Below, in pieces: positions 24,359-31,753 of a stretch of DNA of 43,687 bases. Location of the stretch: the NCBI RefSeq assembly GCF_006439355.1, contig NZ_VFTG01000033.1, positions 1-43,687 on the forward strand. Reading direction: 5' to 3'. Positions within the stretch are counted from its first letter, which is position 1. Each line of letters begins with the position of its first letter. The notes below the pieces were generated by a model. The model had not been told where the DNA came from and searched no databases. It saw only the letters and a program-made list of their open reading frames with translations. The translations under genes and the position numbers were made by a program. The DNA is from Mesorhizobium sp. B4-1-3 (lineage in GTDB: Bacteria > Pseudomonadota > Alphaproteobacteria > Rhizobiales > Rhizobiaceae).

Positions 24359-24580
24359 TTACTTGCAGTCCTTGAGCATCTTCAGCGCCTTTTCGGCATT
24401 GGCCTGGGACGTGTATGCCTTCGTCCCGGCATCGGTCAGTTTCTTGCCGTCGGGCTTCGTGGAAACCACCGAGCATTTCTTGGTGGTGGCGTCCTTTGCC
24501 ACCCAATACTGCGTGGCCGCAAATGCCGGCACGCTGAAAAGCCCAACAACCGAAGCTGCAACCAAAACCTTGCGAATCAT
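24359..24580 (-). CDS. Small secreted protein (73 aa)
   Basis: The product has a signal peptide (MIRKVLVAASVVGLFSVPAF, then AA) and a mature region of about 52 residues containing ATQYWVAKDATTKKCSVVS and ending MLKDCK. Two cysteines (in KKC and KDC) could form a disulfide. ATG 24578-24580 follows GGGAGAACG. It resembles small rhizobial exported proteins without a known role. A strong terminator follows. Confidence 0.75.
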   Translation of the reverse strand: MIRKVLVAASVVGLFSVPAFAATQYWVAKDATTKKCSVVSTKPDGKKLTDAGTKAYTSQANAEKALKMLKDCK

Positions 24581-24692
24581 AGCGTTCTCCCAAGTTGAAT
24601 TCGGCGCGGCCCGTTCATCCGGAAGTGCCATCACGCGGATAGCCGAGCCGAACCGCTGGCGAGCCGTATCGCGAATTAACCGCCAAGGGCAA

Positions 24693-24708
24693 TTTACAAA
24701 AATGTAAA
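24693..24708. repeat. Perfect inverted repeat TTTACA-AAAA-TGTAAA
   Basis: A 6-bp perfect inverted repeat with a 4-bp A/T spacer lies between the MFS gene end (24741) and the small secreted gene start (24580). It could be an operator. No nearby T-run makes it a terminator. Confidence 0.5.
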
Positions 24709-24740
24709 GTTCGGCGGGCCCGCCAGGCCGTGAGACGAAG

Positions 24741-25952
24741 CTATCGGCGCACTGCCGCGATGAGACAGGCGCAGAGCCCCACATTGACCGTGGCGGCGAC
24801 CGCGAGCGTGGCTAGGACGAGATTGTCGCCACCCATGCCCAAGAGCAGCGCTCCGATCGAAGGAGCTGTCGCCTGGACGATGAGGCTGGGCGTCGCGAGC
24901 TTGCCCATCAGCGCTGCATATTGCTGTGGGTCGAACAGCACCAGCGGCAGGGCGCCGCGCGCGATCGTGTGGATGCCGTTGCCGGCGCCGTAAAGGATCA
25001 AAGCGAGGGCGATGAAGGTCTGGCTCGCCAGGAGCAGCCAGATCCCGGCCGCCAGCAGCGATACGGATGTCAGCATCGTCCAGATCGGATGGTGACGGTT
25101 GCGGCCGATCAGCAGTTCCGCCACCCTCGCCCCGACCTGTGAAGGGCCGACCAATGCGCCAAGGCCGACGGCGGCCGCCAGGCCCAGGCCGCGCAATTGC
25201 AGCAGCGTCAGCAGGTGGACGGAGAGCATGGACGCGATCATCGCGGCCGATGTCAGGATCGAGGCCAGCAGAATGAAGCGTGCCCGCGCCCTGCCCGTGG
25301 CCAACGCCTCCTTCGACCTGTCCTTCACCGGCGCGGGCGTCACGGGCGGAGGCGGCGGGACCATCCAAAGATGGAGCGGCAGACAGATCACCAGATGGAT
25401 GGCCGCGTAGCAAAGACAGGCGACGCGCCATCCGCCATGCTCGACAAGGAAAGCGCTGAGCGGCCAGCAGACCGTGCTGGCGAAGCCGCCGAAGAGCGTC
25501 AGGTTGGTAATGGCGCCGCGCGCGCCCTGACCATAAAGCCGCCCGAGCGTGGCGAAGCCGGCATCGTAGAGGCCGCTCGACATGCCCAGGCCCATGAGCA
25601 GCCAGGCCATCAAGTAAAGGGGATAGGCCGTTGCCGTCGCCAGCAGCGAATGCGCGGCAGCCAGCAGAAGCGAACTCGCGGCAAGAACGGGCCGGCCGCC
25701 GTGGCGTTGGATCAGCCGTCCGGTGACTGGTGAGGCCAGCCCGGCAAGCAGCAGCCCGCAAGACAGCCCGGCAACGACCGACGCGAGCGACCAGCCGGTA
25801 TCCTCGGCAATCGGCGCGGCAAGCACGGCGGGCAGATAATAGGACGATCCCCAGGCAAGGATTTGCGTGACGCCGAGAGCCGCTACGAGAACATTACGAT
25901 CGCGCTGGACGGGCGCAGACGCTTCGGCCTTCACGGATTGCTCAAAGCCCAT
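24741..25952 (-). CDS. MFS transporter
   Basis: This 403-aa protein has twelve predicted hydrophobic segments in two halves joined by a proline-rich loop (MVPPPPPVTPAPVKDRSK). The loop after helix 2 reads GRLIQRHGGRPV, the usual MFS A-motif position. Helix 1 has QILAWGSSYYLP. The start at ATG 25950-25952 is the first that gives a full N-terminus; it lies only 28 bp from the divergent acetyltransferase start. The substrate is unknown. Its closeness to the arsenic genes is suggestive only. Confidence 0.85.
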   Translation of the reverse strand: MGFEQSVKAEASAPVQRDRNVLVAALGVTQILAWGSSYYLPAVLAAPIAEDTGWSLASVVAGLSCGLLLAGLASPVTGRLIQRHGGRPVLAASSLLLAAAHSLLATATAYPLYLMAWLLMGLGMSSGLYDAGFATLGRLYGQGARGAITNLTLFGGFASTVCWPLSAFLVEHGGWRVACLCYAAIHLVICLPLHLWMVPPPPPVTPAPVKDRSKEALATGRARARFILLASILTSAAMIASMLSVHLLTLLQLRGLGLAAAVGLGALVGPSQVGARVAELLIGRNRHHPIWTMLTSVSLLAAGIWLLLASQTFIALALILYGAGNGIHTIARGALPLVLFDPQQYAALMGKLATPSLIVQATAPSIGALLLGMGGDNLVLATLAVAATVNVGLCACLIAAVRR

Positions 25953-25980
25953 TATCAATCGAGCCTCGAAGGGGGAGCAA

Positions 25981-26505
25981 ATGCGTATCGCGGTAATCGA
26001 CGAGGGCGAAGCAACGGCGCAACTCGACGTCCTCGCCGAGCTGTTGATACAGAGCATAGAGGACGGGGCGCTCGTCGGCTTCGTCCTGCCGTTGGACGCC
26101 GAACAAGCCCGGTCCTATTGGCAAGGCATCTTCCCCTCGCTGGCGGCCGGGGAACGCCTTCTGATCTGCGCCTATCTCGAGGATAATCTCGTCGGCACCG
26201 TCCAGCTCTATCTGTCGCCGGAGCCGAATGCGCTGCACCGGGCGGAGGTTTACAAGCTGCTCGTTCATCGAGACTTCCAGCGGCAAGGTATCGGCTCCGC
26301 GCTCATGGCATCAGTCGAAGACGAAGCAAGGAAGAGCAAGCGCTCCTTGCTGCTTCTCGACACAGCCGAGGGCGGAGCGAGCGAGCGGCTCTATCGGCGG
26401 ATGAACTGGCGGGAGGTCGGCGTCGTGCCGCATCATTTTGTCGACCCGTTCGGCAAACCGAGGGCGTCCATCTACTTCATGAAGCATCTGGCTCCCCAAG
26501 GCTAA
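25981..26505 (+). CDS. GNAT acetyltransferase, tabtoxin-resistance (Ttr)-like
   Basis: This 174-aa protein is a GNAT acetyltransferase with the acetyl-CoA loop RQGIGSALM. Several stretches match Ttr from Pseudomonas syringae: DGALVGFVLPLD, HRAEVYKLLV, LLLLDTAEGGASERLYRRM and the C-terminal PRASIYFMKHL. Ttr inactivates tabtoxinine-beta-lactam by acetylation; wider family members act on unknown amines. ATG 25981 follows GGGGGAGC. It is divergent from the MFS gene and converges on arsC with no gap. Confidence 0.8.
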   Translation: MRIAVIDEGEATAQLDVLAELLIQSIEDGALVGFVLPLDAEQARSYWQGIFPSLAAGERLLICAYLEDNLVGTVQLYLSPEPNALHRAEVYKLLVHRDFQRQGIGSALMASVEDEARKSKRSLLLLDTAEGGASERLYRRMNWREVGVVPHHFVDPFGKPRASIYFMKHLAPQG

Positions 26506-26904
26506 CTAGTAAGCAACTTTCTCGCCGTCTTCCTTGACGAATTCGCGCACCGGATTGTCGAGCAGCGGCAGCACCGCCTCCGATGGCCGGCATAGCCTCG
26601 TGCCTTTCGGCGTCTCGACGATCGGCCGGTTGATCAGGATCGGATGGGCGAGCATGAAATCGATCAGTTCCTCATCGCTCCATTTCGGATCGGCGAGACC
26701 GAGCTCGGCGTAAGGGGTCCCTTTCTCCCGCAACAAATCGCGCGCAGAGATCCCCATCGCCGCGATCAGTTCGAGCAGCCGCTCACGGCTCGGCGGCGTC
26801 TTCAGATATTCGATCACCACCGGTTCCTCGCGGCTGGCGCGGATCATGGCGAGCGTGTTACGCGAGGTGCCGCAAGCGGGATTGTGGTAGATCGTGACCG
26901 TCAT
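26506..26904 (-). CDS. arsC: Arsenate reductase, glutaredoxin-linked
   Basis: This 132-aa protein is the ArsC of the glutaredoxin-coupled class. The active-site loop is NPACGTSRN with catalytic C11, followed by family stretches YLKTPPSRERLLELI, LREKGTPYAELGL and RPIVETPKG. It reduces arsenate to arsenite in the cytoplasm with glutathione. Its ATG overlaps the stop of aqpS (TCATG on the plus strand), so the two are coupled. It is the last gene of the arsR-aqpS-arsC unit. No arsH or arsB/acr3 gene is found here. Confidence 0.93.
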   Translation of the reverse strand: MTVTIYHNPACGTSRNTLAMIRASREEPVVIEYLKTPPSRERLLELIAAMGISARDLLREKGTPYAELGLADPKWSDEELIDFMLAHPILINRPIVETPKGTRLCRPSEAVLPLLDNPVREFVKEDGEKVAY

Positions 26905-27599
26905 GGCTCTGCTTTCAGTGGGTGGGACTGCTGAACGGTTTCGGGCTTGAGCAGCCAGCCCATCAGCGCCAGCGCGACCAGCGCGCCGAGCAGCTCGGCG
27001 GCGATGAAGCCCGGCAGATCGACCGGCCTGATGCCGGAGAAGCTGTTGGTGAGCGAGCGCGCCACGGCGACGGCGGGATTGGCGAAGGACGTGGATGCGG
27101 TGAACCAATAGGCCGCCGTGATATAGAGCCCGACCAGCCACGGCACGGCCCGCCGCTCGAAGCGCAGGCCGGCGAGAATGACGGCGATAAGGCCGAATGC
27201 CGCGACGCCTTCGGAGAACCACTGTGCCGGCCCGGTCCGCGGTTTCGTCGCAATCTCCAGAACCGGCCGGGCGAACATGAGATGCGCGCCGATGGTGCCT
27301 GCAATGCCGCCGGCGAACTGCGCGACCAGATAGGCAGGGAGATCGCGGGCCGGCAGCGACCGGCTGAGGCAGAACACCAGCGAGACCGCGGGATTGAAAT
27401 GCGCGCCCGAGATCGGCCCGAGGACGGTGATCAACACCACCAGCATGGCGCCGGTCGCGAGCGTGTTGGCAAGCAGCTGCAGCGCGGTGTCATGCGTCAG
27501 CGTCTCGGCCATGATGCCGGAGCCGACGACCGTCGCCACCAACAGGGCGGTGCCCAGGGCTTCGGCGGCGAAGCGGCGCGATGAATCGAAGCCGTTCAT
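26901..27599 (-). CDS. aqpS: Aquaglyceroporin, arsenite channel
   Basis: This 232-aa membrane protein is a MIP-family channel. The two pore motifs are HFNPAVS and FANPAVAVARS. In Sinorhizobium meliloti, AqpS in an arsR-aqpS-arsC operon lets arsenite made by ArsC leave the cell down its gradient, in place of an ArsB or Acr3 pump. The same order here supports the same job. The ATG at 27597-27599 was chosen to start MNGFDSSRRFAAEALGTALL, the usual family N-terminus; there is a 34-bp gap after arsR. Confidence 0.93.
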   Translation of the reverse strand: MNGFDSSRRFAAEALGTALLVATVVGSGIMAETLTHDTALQLLANTLATGAMLVVLITVLGPISGAHFNPAVSLVFCLSRSLPARDLPAYLVAQFAGGIAGTIGAHLMFARPVLEIATKPRTGPAQWFSEGVAAFGLIAVILAGLRFERRAVPWLVGLYITAAYWFTASTSFANPAVAVARSLTNSFSGIRPVDLPGFIAAELLGALVALALMGWLLKPETVQQSHPLKAEP

Positions 27600-27633
27600 C
27601 GGTTGGCCCACGGCCGGGCAAGGAGCACCACAG

Positions 27634-27984
27634 TCATTGCCTGGTCCCCTCGCCCGGCCGGCAGCAAGGTGCGGCAAGCGCCGGCGTGCAGATTTCCGGG
27701 CGGCCAGAGCAGCAGTCCTCCATCAGGAAGCGGATCAGGCCGGACAGCACGTCGTATTCGGCGCTGTAGACGATCGAGCGGGCGTCGCGCCGCGCGGTGA
27801 CGAGGCCGGACCGTTCCAGTTCCTTGAGATGGAAGCTGACATTGGAGGGCGAAACCTCGACCTGTTCGGCAAGCGAGCCGGCGGCTATGCCTTCCGGTCC
27901 GGCAACGACCAGCAGGCGCAACAGGCGCAGGCGTGTCTCCTGCGACAGCGCGCCAAAGGCGATCAGGGCTTGACGTTCATCCAC
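27634..27984 (-). CDS. arsR: ArsR arsenic-responsive repressor
   Basis: This 116-aa winged-helix protein has the ArsR pattern ALSQETRLRLLRLLV, then VSPSNVSFHLKELERSG and ARRDARSIVYSAEY. Cysteines are all in the C-terminal tail: C91, C92, C99, C107 and C108. A C-terminal As(III) site, rather than the classic ELCVCDLC helix, is therefore likely. The GTG start follows AAGGAT. The palindrome TTTCAAT-N12-ATTGAAA directly upstream is its probable operator and could also control the divergent DUF6428 gene. Confidence 0.9.
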   Translation of the reverse strand: MDERQALIAFGALSQETRLRLLRLLVVAGPEGIAAGSLAEQVEVSPSNVSFHLKELERSGLVTARRDARSIVYSAEYDVLSGLIRFLMEDCCSGRPEICTPALAAPCCRPGEGTRQ

Positions 27985-27985
27985 G

Positions 27986-28011
27986 TTTCAATAATCCTTG
28001 AAATATTGAAA
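27986..28011. promoter_or_regulatory. ArsR operator candidate TTTCAAT-N12-ATTGAAA
   Basis: Perfect 7-bp inverted arms flank AATCCTTGAAAT, which itself carries another TTGAAA half-site. It lies immediately before the arsR start and 15 bp before the divergent gene at 28027. Confidence 0.65.
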
Positions 28012-28026
28012 TGAGGAATAGCCGAC

Positions 28027-28548
28027 ATGCTGTCTTCTGACAATCACAAAAACGCTGTCCCGATTGACCCCGCCGACCTGACCATCGGCGACCTGCTGGG
28101 CGCGCTGGCCGATCATGAGGACCGGCCGCTGGTGTTCCGCCATGACGGACGGCCGGTTAAACCAGGCTATCATGTCACCGAGGTGAAGGCGGGGCAGTTC
28201 TCGGCGCTCGATTGCGAGGCCAATCCGGAATCCTGGTCGGAGATCTTCGTCCAGCTATGGGACGTGGACGAAGGCGGCCCGATCCATATGCCGGCCGGCA
28301 AGTTCGCGGCGATCATCCGCAAGGTCTCGGATCACGTAGCCCTCGACCAGTCGGCGAAACTGACCTTCGAAGTCAGCGACGGCGTCCGCCCGATGGAACT
28401 GCACCGCGCGGCCCAGCCAAGCGTCGTTGGCGGCGCCATCGAGGTCGAGCTGTCGCCACGACCGGCAAGCTGCAAGCCGCGCGACCGCTGGCTGAAGGAA
28501 CAGAAAGCGGCAAGCCGGCCATGCTGCGGAGCGAGCCGCTGCTGCTGA
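28027..28548 (+). CDS. DUF6428-family protein linked to arsR
   Basis: This 173-aa protein matches the DUF6428 family that is often divergent from arsR: IGDLLGALADHEDRPLVFRH, then GYHVTEVKAGQFSALDC and SEIFVQLWDVDEG. The C-terminus ends in CCGASRCC, two cysteine pairs that could bind a soft metal or metalloid. ATG 28027 is 15 bp past the arsR operator and lacks an obvious ribosome site apart from GAGGAATAG. The role is unknown; the context points to arsenic. Confidence 0.72.
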   Translation: MLSSDNHKNAVPIDPADLTIGDLLGALADHEDRPLVFRHDGRPVKPGYHVTEVKAGQFSALDCEANPESWSEIFVQLWDVDEGGPIHMPAGKFAAIIRKVSDHVALDQSAKLTFEVSDGVRPMELHRAAQPSVVGGAIEVELSPRPASCKPRDRWLKEQKAASRPCCGASRCC

Positions 28549-28581
28549 CCTTGCGAATGGCGACGAGCGGCGCCGCTGCTT

Positions 28582-28671
28582 CTAGAACCGGATCATGCCG
28601 TTGGCCTCCAACAAATAGAGGCCTAAGAGAACGATGGCGATCAGCGCCACCCAAACGGCTGTCCTGGTCAT
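28582..28671 (-). CDS. 29-aa single-span membrane peptide
   Basis: An ATG at 28669-28671 opens a 29-codon frame ending in TAG at 28582-28584. The product is MTRTAVWVALIAIVLLG followed by LYLLEANGMIRF: a short basic start, one membrane helix and a short tail. A perfect RpoE2/EcfG-type promoter (GGAAC-N16-CGTT) lies 30 bp upstream on the same strand. Such short membrane peptides are known in rhizobial stress regulons. The ribosome site is weak (CTGGGATTC). Confidence 0.6.
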   Translation of the reverse strand: MTRTAVWVALIAIVLLGLYLLEANGMIRF

Positions 28672-28700
28672 ACGCGAATCCCAGTTGATCGGCAGCAATG

Positions 28701-28725
28701 AACGGGCTCGCGGCGGTTGCGTTCC
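28701..28725 (-). promoter_or_regulatory. Perfect RpoE2/EcfG promoter, GGAAC-N16-CGTT
   Basis: On the minus strand GGAAC (28725-28721) and CGTT (28704-28701) are separated by 16 bp, matching the alphaproteobacterial general-stress consensus exactly. The predicted start is about 20 bp before the 29-aa frame. Confidence 0.65.
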
Positions 28726-28789
28726 ATGCATGCCGGTTGCACGTGCGGGCTAGGATGGAGAGTGACGAATTGGTGAGACGTCCGGGCAG

Positions 28790-29062
28790 TCAGTTCCTCG
28801 GCGCGTTGCTGTAGAGCGCCACGCCGACGCGATCGTTCCGACGCCACCGCACCAAGGCTCGATAGGTCGTATCGTCGGCTGGAACCTCGAGCAGGAAGCG
28901 TTCCGGGATCTCCGTATCGGCGGCGACGCGCAACTCCGCGCCCTGCTCGTGCTGATTCCTGACCGAGCAGCCGATCCTGACGCCACCGGCAATGATCGTG
29001 GCTTCCTTGAGCACGAATTCGCGCGCATGAAGACGACGCTCGGTCTCGGGATAATTGGCCAT
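28790..29062 (-). CDS. Small PilZ-like protein (90 aa)
   Basis: This 90-aa protein resembles short rhizobial PilZ-like proteins: ERRLHAREFVLKEATIIAGG at the start, then GCSVRNQHEQGAELRVAA and FLLEVPADDTTYRALVRWRR. The RxxxR and D/NxSxxG motifs needed for c-di-GMP are only partly present (RRLHAR and NQHEQG), so nucleotide binding is doubtful. The start is ATG 29060-29062. It may follow the histidine-phosphatase-like gene in the same transcript. Confidence 0.6.
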   Translation of the reverse strand: MANYPETERRLHAREFVLKEATIIAGGVRIGCSVRNQHEQGAELRVAADTEIPERFLLEVPADDTTYRALVRWRRNDRVGVALYSNAPRN

Positions 29063-29197
29063 GTCCGGCGGCTCCTAAGGCAGGGCTCTCCTCGCCACGC
29101 GGCAGCACCATATCAGCGAGGCGTTTCCGTTCCGTTAGCGATTGCTGAAACGGCAGGGCCCGCGGCCGCTCGTCGGCAGACGGGCGCTTTTCCAGCG

Positions 29198-29773
29198 CTA
29201 TTTCGCGCGGGCGGCGACCCCGCTCGCATGCAGCACCCAGCGGCGGCCGTCGCTGCGGAATTCGGTGAGCGACAGCGGTTCGATGTCGATCTTCCAGACC
29301 GCGGAGAGAGGCGCGCCCAGCACATGCACGATCGCGACGCGGATCGGCACGGCATGGGTGAGCGCGATGGTATGGCCGCTCTCGGCGGCCAAGCGCTCCA
29401 TCAGCGCGGTGCCGCGCCGGGCCACCGCGGCAAGCGACTCGCCGCCGTGGGGTGCGGCGTCCGGATCGGAAAGCCAGGCCGCCATGCCTTCCGGGTCCTC
29501 AGCCTGCACCTCCTCGAAGCCTTTCCCGGCCCAGCGCGCGAAATCCTGCTCGGCGAGCAGCGGCTGGACCGCCGCATCAAGGCCGAGCGCCTCGGCCGTC
29601 CTGCGCGCGGCAAGCGCCGGACTTGTCCAGACGCGGTCGGCCCGGCGCAGCGAGGACGCGATCGCGCCAGCGCGATCGAAGGCGCTCGGCTCCGGCGCCT
29701 CGTCCTTCGGAAAGCGGCCCTTGCGCATACCGGGCGTTGCGCCGCTCGCGATCATCGTCAGGCGGGCGAACAT
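29198..29773 (-). CDS. Histidine-phosphatase-like protein lacking the RHG motif
   Basis: This 191-aa protein belongs to the histidine phosphatase (phosphoglycerate mutase-like) family by its later motifs: VWTSPALAARRTAEALG, then PHGGESLAAVARRG and TIALTHAVPIRVAIVHVLG. The N-terminal motif, normally RHG(E/A)T, reads ASGAT here (LTMIASGATPGM), so the phosphorylated His is absent. It may be inactive or use another residue. It is transcribed away from the cobalamin riboswitch and cbtB. ATG 29771-29773 was chosen over longer frames because it gives the family N-terminus. Confidence 0.75.
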   Translation of the reverse strand: MFARLTMIASGATPGMRKGRFPKDEAPEPSAFDRAGAIASSLRRADRVWTSPALAARRTAEALGLDAAVQPLLAEQDFARWAGKGFEEVQAEDPEGMAAWLSDPDAAPHGGESLAAVARRGTALMERLAAESGHTIALTHAVPIRVAIVHVLGAPLSAVWKIDIEPLSLTEFRSDGRRWVLHASGVAARAK

Positions 29774-29874
29774 CCCAAATCTCCGTGGTCCAGTGAAATT
29801 TCGGCCGCGCGAAGCCGCGTTGGCCATTACATGTCGTTGACAGGCGAACCAAGTGCTGACAAGTGTTTTAGCGC

Positions 29875-29960
29875 TATACGGGATTGGAAGCCGGTGCGAG
29901 TCCGGCACGGTCGCGCCACTGTGATCGGCACCAGCCGAAAGTCAGGCCTTATCTCGCAGC
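29875..29960 (+). ncRNA. Cobalamin riboswitch
   Basis: The sequence GGAAGCCGGTGCGAGTCCGG, then CACGGTCGCGCCACTGTGA and CAGCCGAAAGTCAGG matches the conserved core of the cobalamin riboswitch. The following 35 bases contain GGGACGCAGCATCCC just before the AGGAGG site of cbtB, a likely sequestering hairpin, so control is probably at translation start. It would lower cbtB/cbtA expression when cobalamin is plentiful. Confidence 0.88.
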
Positions 29961-30002
29961 ATAGTTGGATCAACGGGACGCAGCATCCCACAGGAGGTCA
30001 AA

Positions 30003-30212
30003 ATGTCCGACACCACCTTCGCCCCGACCTACGGCCCGGTTGCGATTCCCGTCCGCGAGCTTCTGCCCTGGGCAATCTTTGCCGGCCTGATGCTGCTGAT
30101 GATGATCTATTTCGTCGGCGCGGAAGAAGGCGCGACGTCGCTGATCCGCGGCACGATGGTGCACGAGTTCGTGCATGACGGCCGCCACCTGCTCGGCTTC
30201 CCCTGCCACTAA
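30003..30212 (+). CDS. cbtB: CbtB, cobalt transporter small subunit
   Basis: This 69-aa protein has one membrane segment (LLPWAIFAGLMLLMMIYFVG) and the family's C-terminal histidine motif HEFVHDGRHLLGFPCH, thought to bind cobalt. ATG 30003 follows CACAGGAGG and the riboswitch. CbtB is always found with CbtA, which starts 102 bp downstream. Confidence 0.93.
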   Translation: MSDTTFAPTYGPVAIPVRELLPWAIFAGLMLLMMIYFVGAEEGATSLIRGTMVHEFVHDGRHLLGFPCH

Positions 30213-30314
30213 GGCGGCTTCGGCATCGCTGAGCCGTTCTGAGTTTTGGTCTAACGCGATTCCGGACGGAAAAGCGCTCGAATTTTTCCGGGAATTGCTT
30301 GAAGGGACTCTGAC

Positions 30315-31055
30315 ATGGTCGGAAAACTTTTGCTGCGCGGCATGCTTGTCGGGCTGGTCGCAGGGATTCTGGCGTTCGCCTTCGCCCGCGTCTATGGCGA
30401 GCCGCAGGTCGACAGGGCGATCGCCTTCGAGGAACAGCAGGCCCAGGCGGCCGGCGAGGCGCCGGAGCCCGAGATGGTCAGCCGCGCCACGCAGGCCGGC
30501 ATTGGCCTGGCGACCGGCGTGCTGGTCTATGGGGCGGCGCTCGGCGGGCTGTTCTCGCTGGTCTTTGCCTATGCCTATGGTCGGCTGGGCTCGCTCGGCC
30601 CGCGCGGCACCTCGGCGCTTATCGCGCTGCTCGGCTTCCTGGCCGTAATCGTGGTTCCGAGCCTCAAATATCCGGCTAACCCGCCGGCGGTCGGCAATGC
30701 CGAAACGATCGCCTACCGCACCGAATTGTTCTTCATCATGATCGTCGTCTCGACCGCGGCGATGGTGGCGGCGGTCGGCCTGGCGCAGCGGCTGTGGAGC
30801 AGGCTCGGCGCCTGGAATGCCTCGATCGTCGCGGGCCTCGCTTTCCTCGTCGTCTTCGCGCTGGTGAAGGCGGCCCTGCCCGACATCAACGAAGTGCCGG
30901 AGAACTTCTCGGCGACGGTGCTTTGGCAGTTCCGTGTCGCCTCGCTCGGCATTCAGCTGGTGCTGTGGGCCGTCGTCGGGCTCGGCTTCGGCGCGGTTGC
31001 CGAGCGCGTGGTCGCGGTGCGCGACCAGCGCGGCCCGGCACGCCGCTACGCCTGA
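30315..31055 (+). CDS. cbtA: CbtA, cobalt transporter membrane subunit
   Basis: This 246-aa membrane protein is CbtA, with an opening segment LLLRGMLVGLVAGILAFAFA followed by RVYGEPQVDRAI, the family mark. It has five or six further hydrophobic segments, including GVLVYGAALGGLFSLVFAYA. CbtA is a predicted cobalt uptake permease defined by its B12 riboswitch control. It lies under the same riboswitch as cbtB and is followed after 6 bp by an uncharacterised gene. Confidence 0.93.
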   Translation: MVGKLLLRGMLVGLVAGILAFAFARVYGEPQVDRAIAFEEQQAQAAGEAPEPEMVSRATQAGIGLATGVLVYGAALGGLFSLVFAYAYGRLGSLGPRGTSALIALLGFLAVIVVPSLKYPANPPAVGNAETIAYRTELFFIMIVVSTAAMVAAVGLAQRLWSRLGAWNASIVAGLAFLVVFALVKAALPDINEVPENFSATVLWQFRVASLGIQLVLWAVVGLGFGAVAERVVAVRDQRGPARRYA

Positions 31056-31061
31056 AATCGC

Positions 31062-31688
31062 ATGCGTTGGCCGCCAAGGTTCGTTACCCTGGCGGCCAAT
31101 TTCTTTTTGGCGACCGTCCTGTCGGTCATGCTTGCAGCCTCGGCGCAGGCACATAGCGGCTCCTCGGCCCCGCCTCCTCCGGGCATTCAGATTCCCAGCC
31201 TGACCCACGGCCAGATGGCGGTGATCGCGCGCTACCGCGGCGACATCCTCGACCTTGCCCGGCGCCAGACCGTGACCGACCCGACCTTCTGGCGGCTCTA
31301 CAATCACGGCAATTTGCAATTCACCTACTGCCTATGGGGCCTGATGCCGGGCAGCCTCGGCGACGAGGATAGCCCGTTCAATGAATGCAGCCATGCCTAT
31401 CTCGCCACCGCCAAGGCGCTGCTCGCCCATATGGCAACGATGTCCTCGGCCGAACGCGACGCGAAGGCGCTGATCTCCGACATCGATGCCGACATGGTGC
31501 GCAGCGGCGCGTCCTGGATCCTTTGCCAGTACAGCGGCGAGCCCTTCAGCACCGGCGCGGTCATCGAACCGCGCTGGCGGAACGTGTTCTTGCACCTGCC
31601 GAGCCTGGCAGTGCTTCTCGCGACCATCGCAGCGCTGATCGGGGCCAGTTGGGTGATCTTCGGCGGGCCGCGACCCCGCACAGCCTAG
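31062..31688 (+). CDS. Unknown exported membrane-anchored protein of the cbt operon
   Basis: This 208-aa protein starts with a signal peptide (about residues 1-30, ending SAQA), so its mature part begins HSGSSAPPPPG. It has a C-terminal membrane helix (LPSLAVLLATIAALIGASWV). The periplasmic region has three cysteines and recurring aromatic residues (FWRLYNHGNLQFTYCLWG). I recognise no domain. It follows cbtA by 6 bp, so it is almost surely under the same riboswitch and may help deliver or bind cobalt. Confidence 0.75.
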   Translation: MRWPPRFVTLAANFFLATVLSVMLAASAQAHSGSSAPPPPGIQIPSLTHGQMAVIARYRGDILDLARRQTVTDPTFWRLYNHGNLQFTYCLWGLMPGSLGDEDSPFNECSHAYLATAKALLAHMATMSSAERDAKALISDIDADMVRSGASWILCQYSGEPFSTGAVIEPRWRNVFLHLPSLAVLLATIAALIGASWVIFGGPRPRTA

Positions 31689-31753
31689 TCGAGGGCCTCG
31701 TGCTGGCGTAAGCATCGGCAATTGTCCGGCTCTCGGATTCGCGGTCGCCAGCC

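Noticed and set aside
29970..31319. 449-codon open frame on the minus strand
   Set aside because: It is antisense to cbtB, cbtA and the third cbt gene, with biased composition and no domain.
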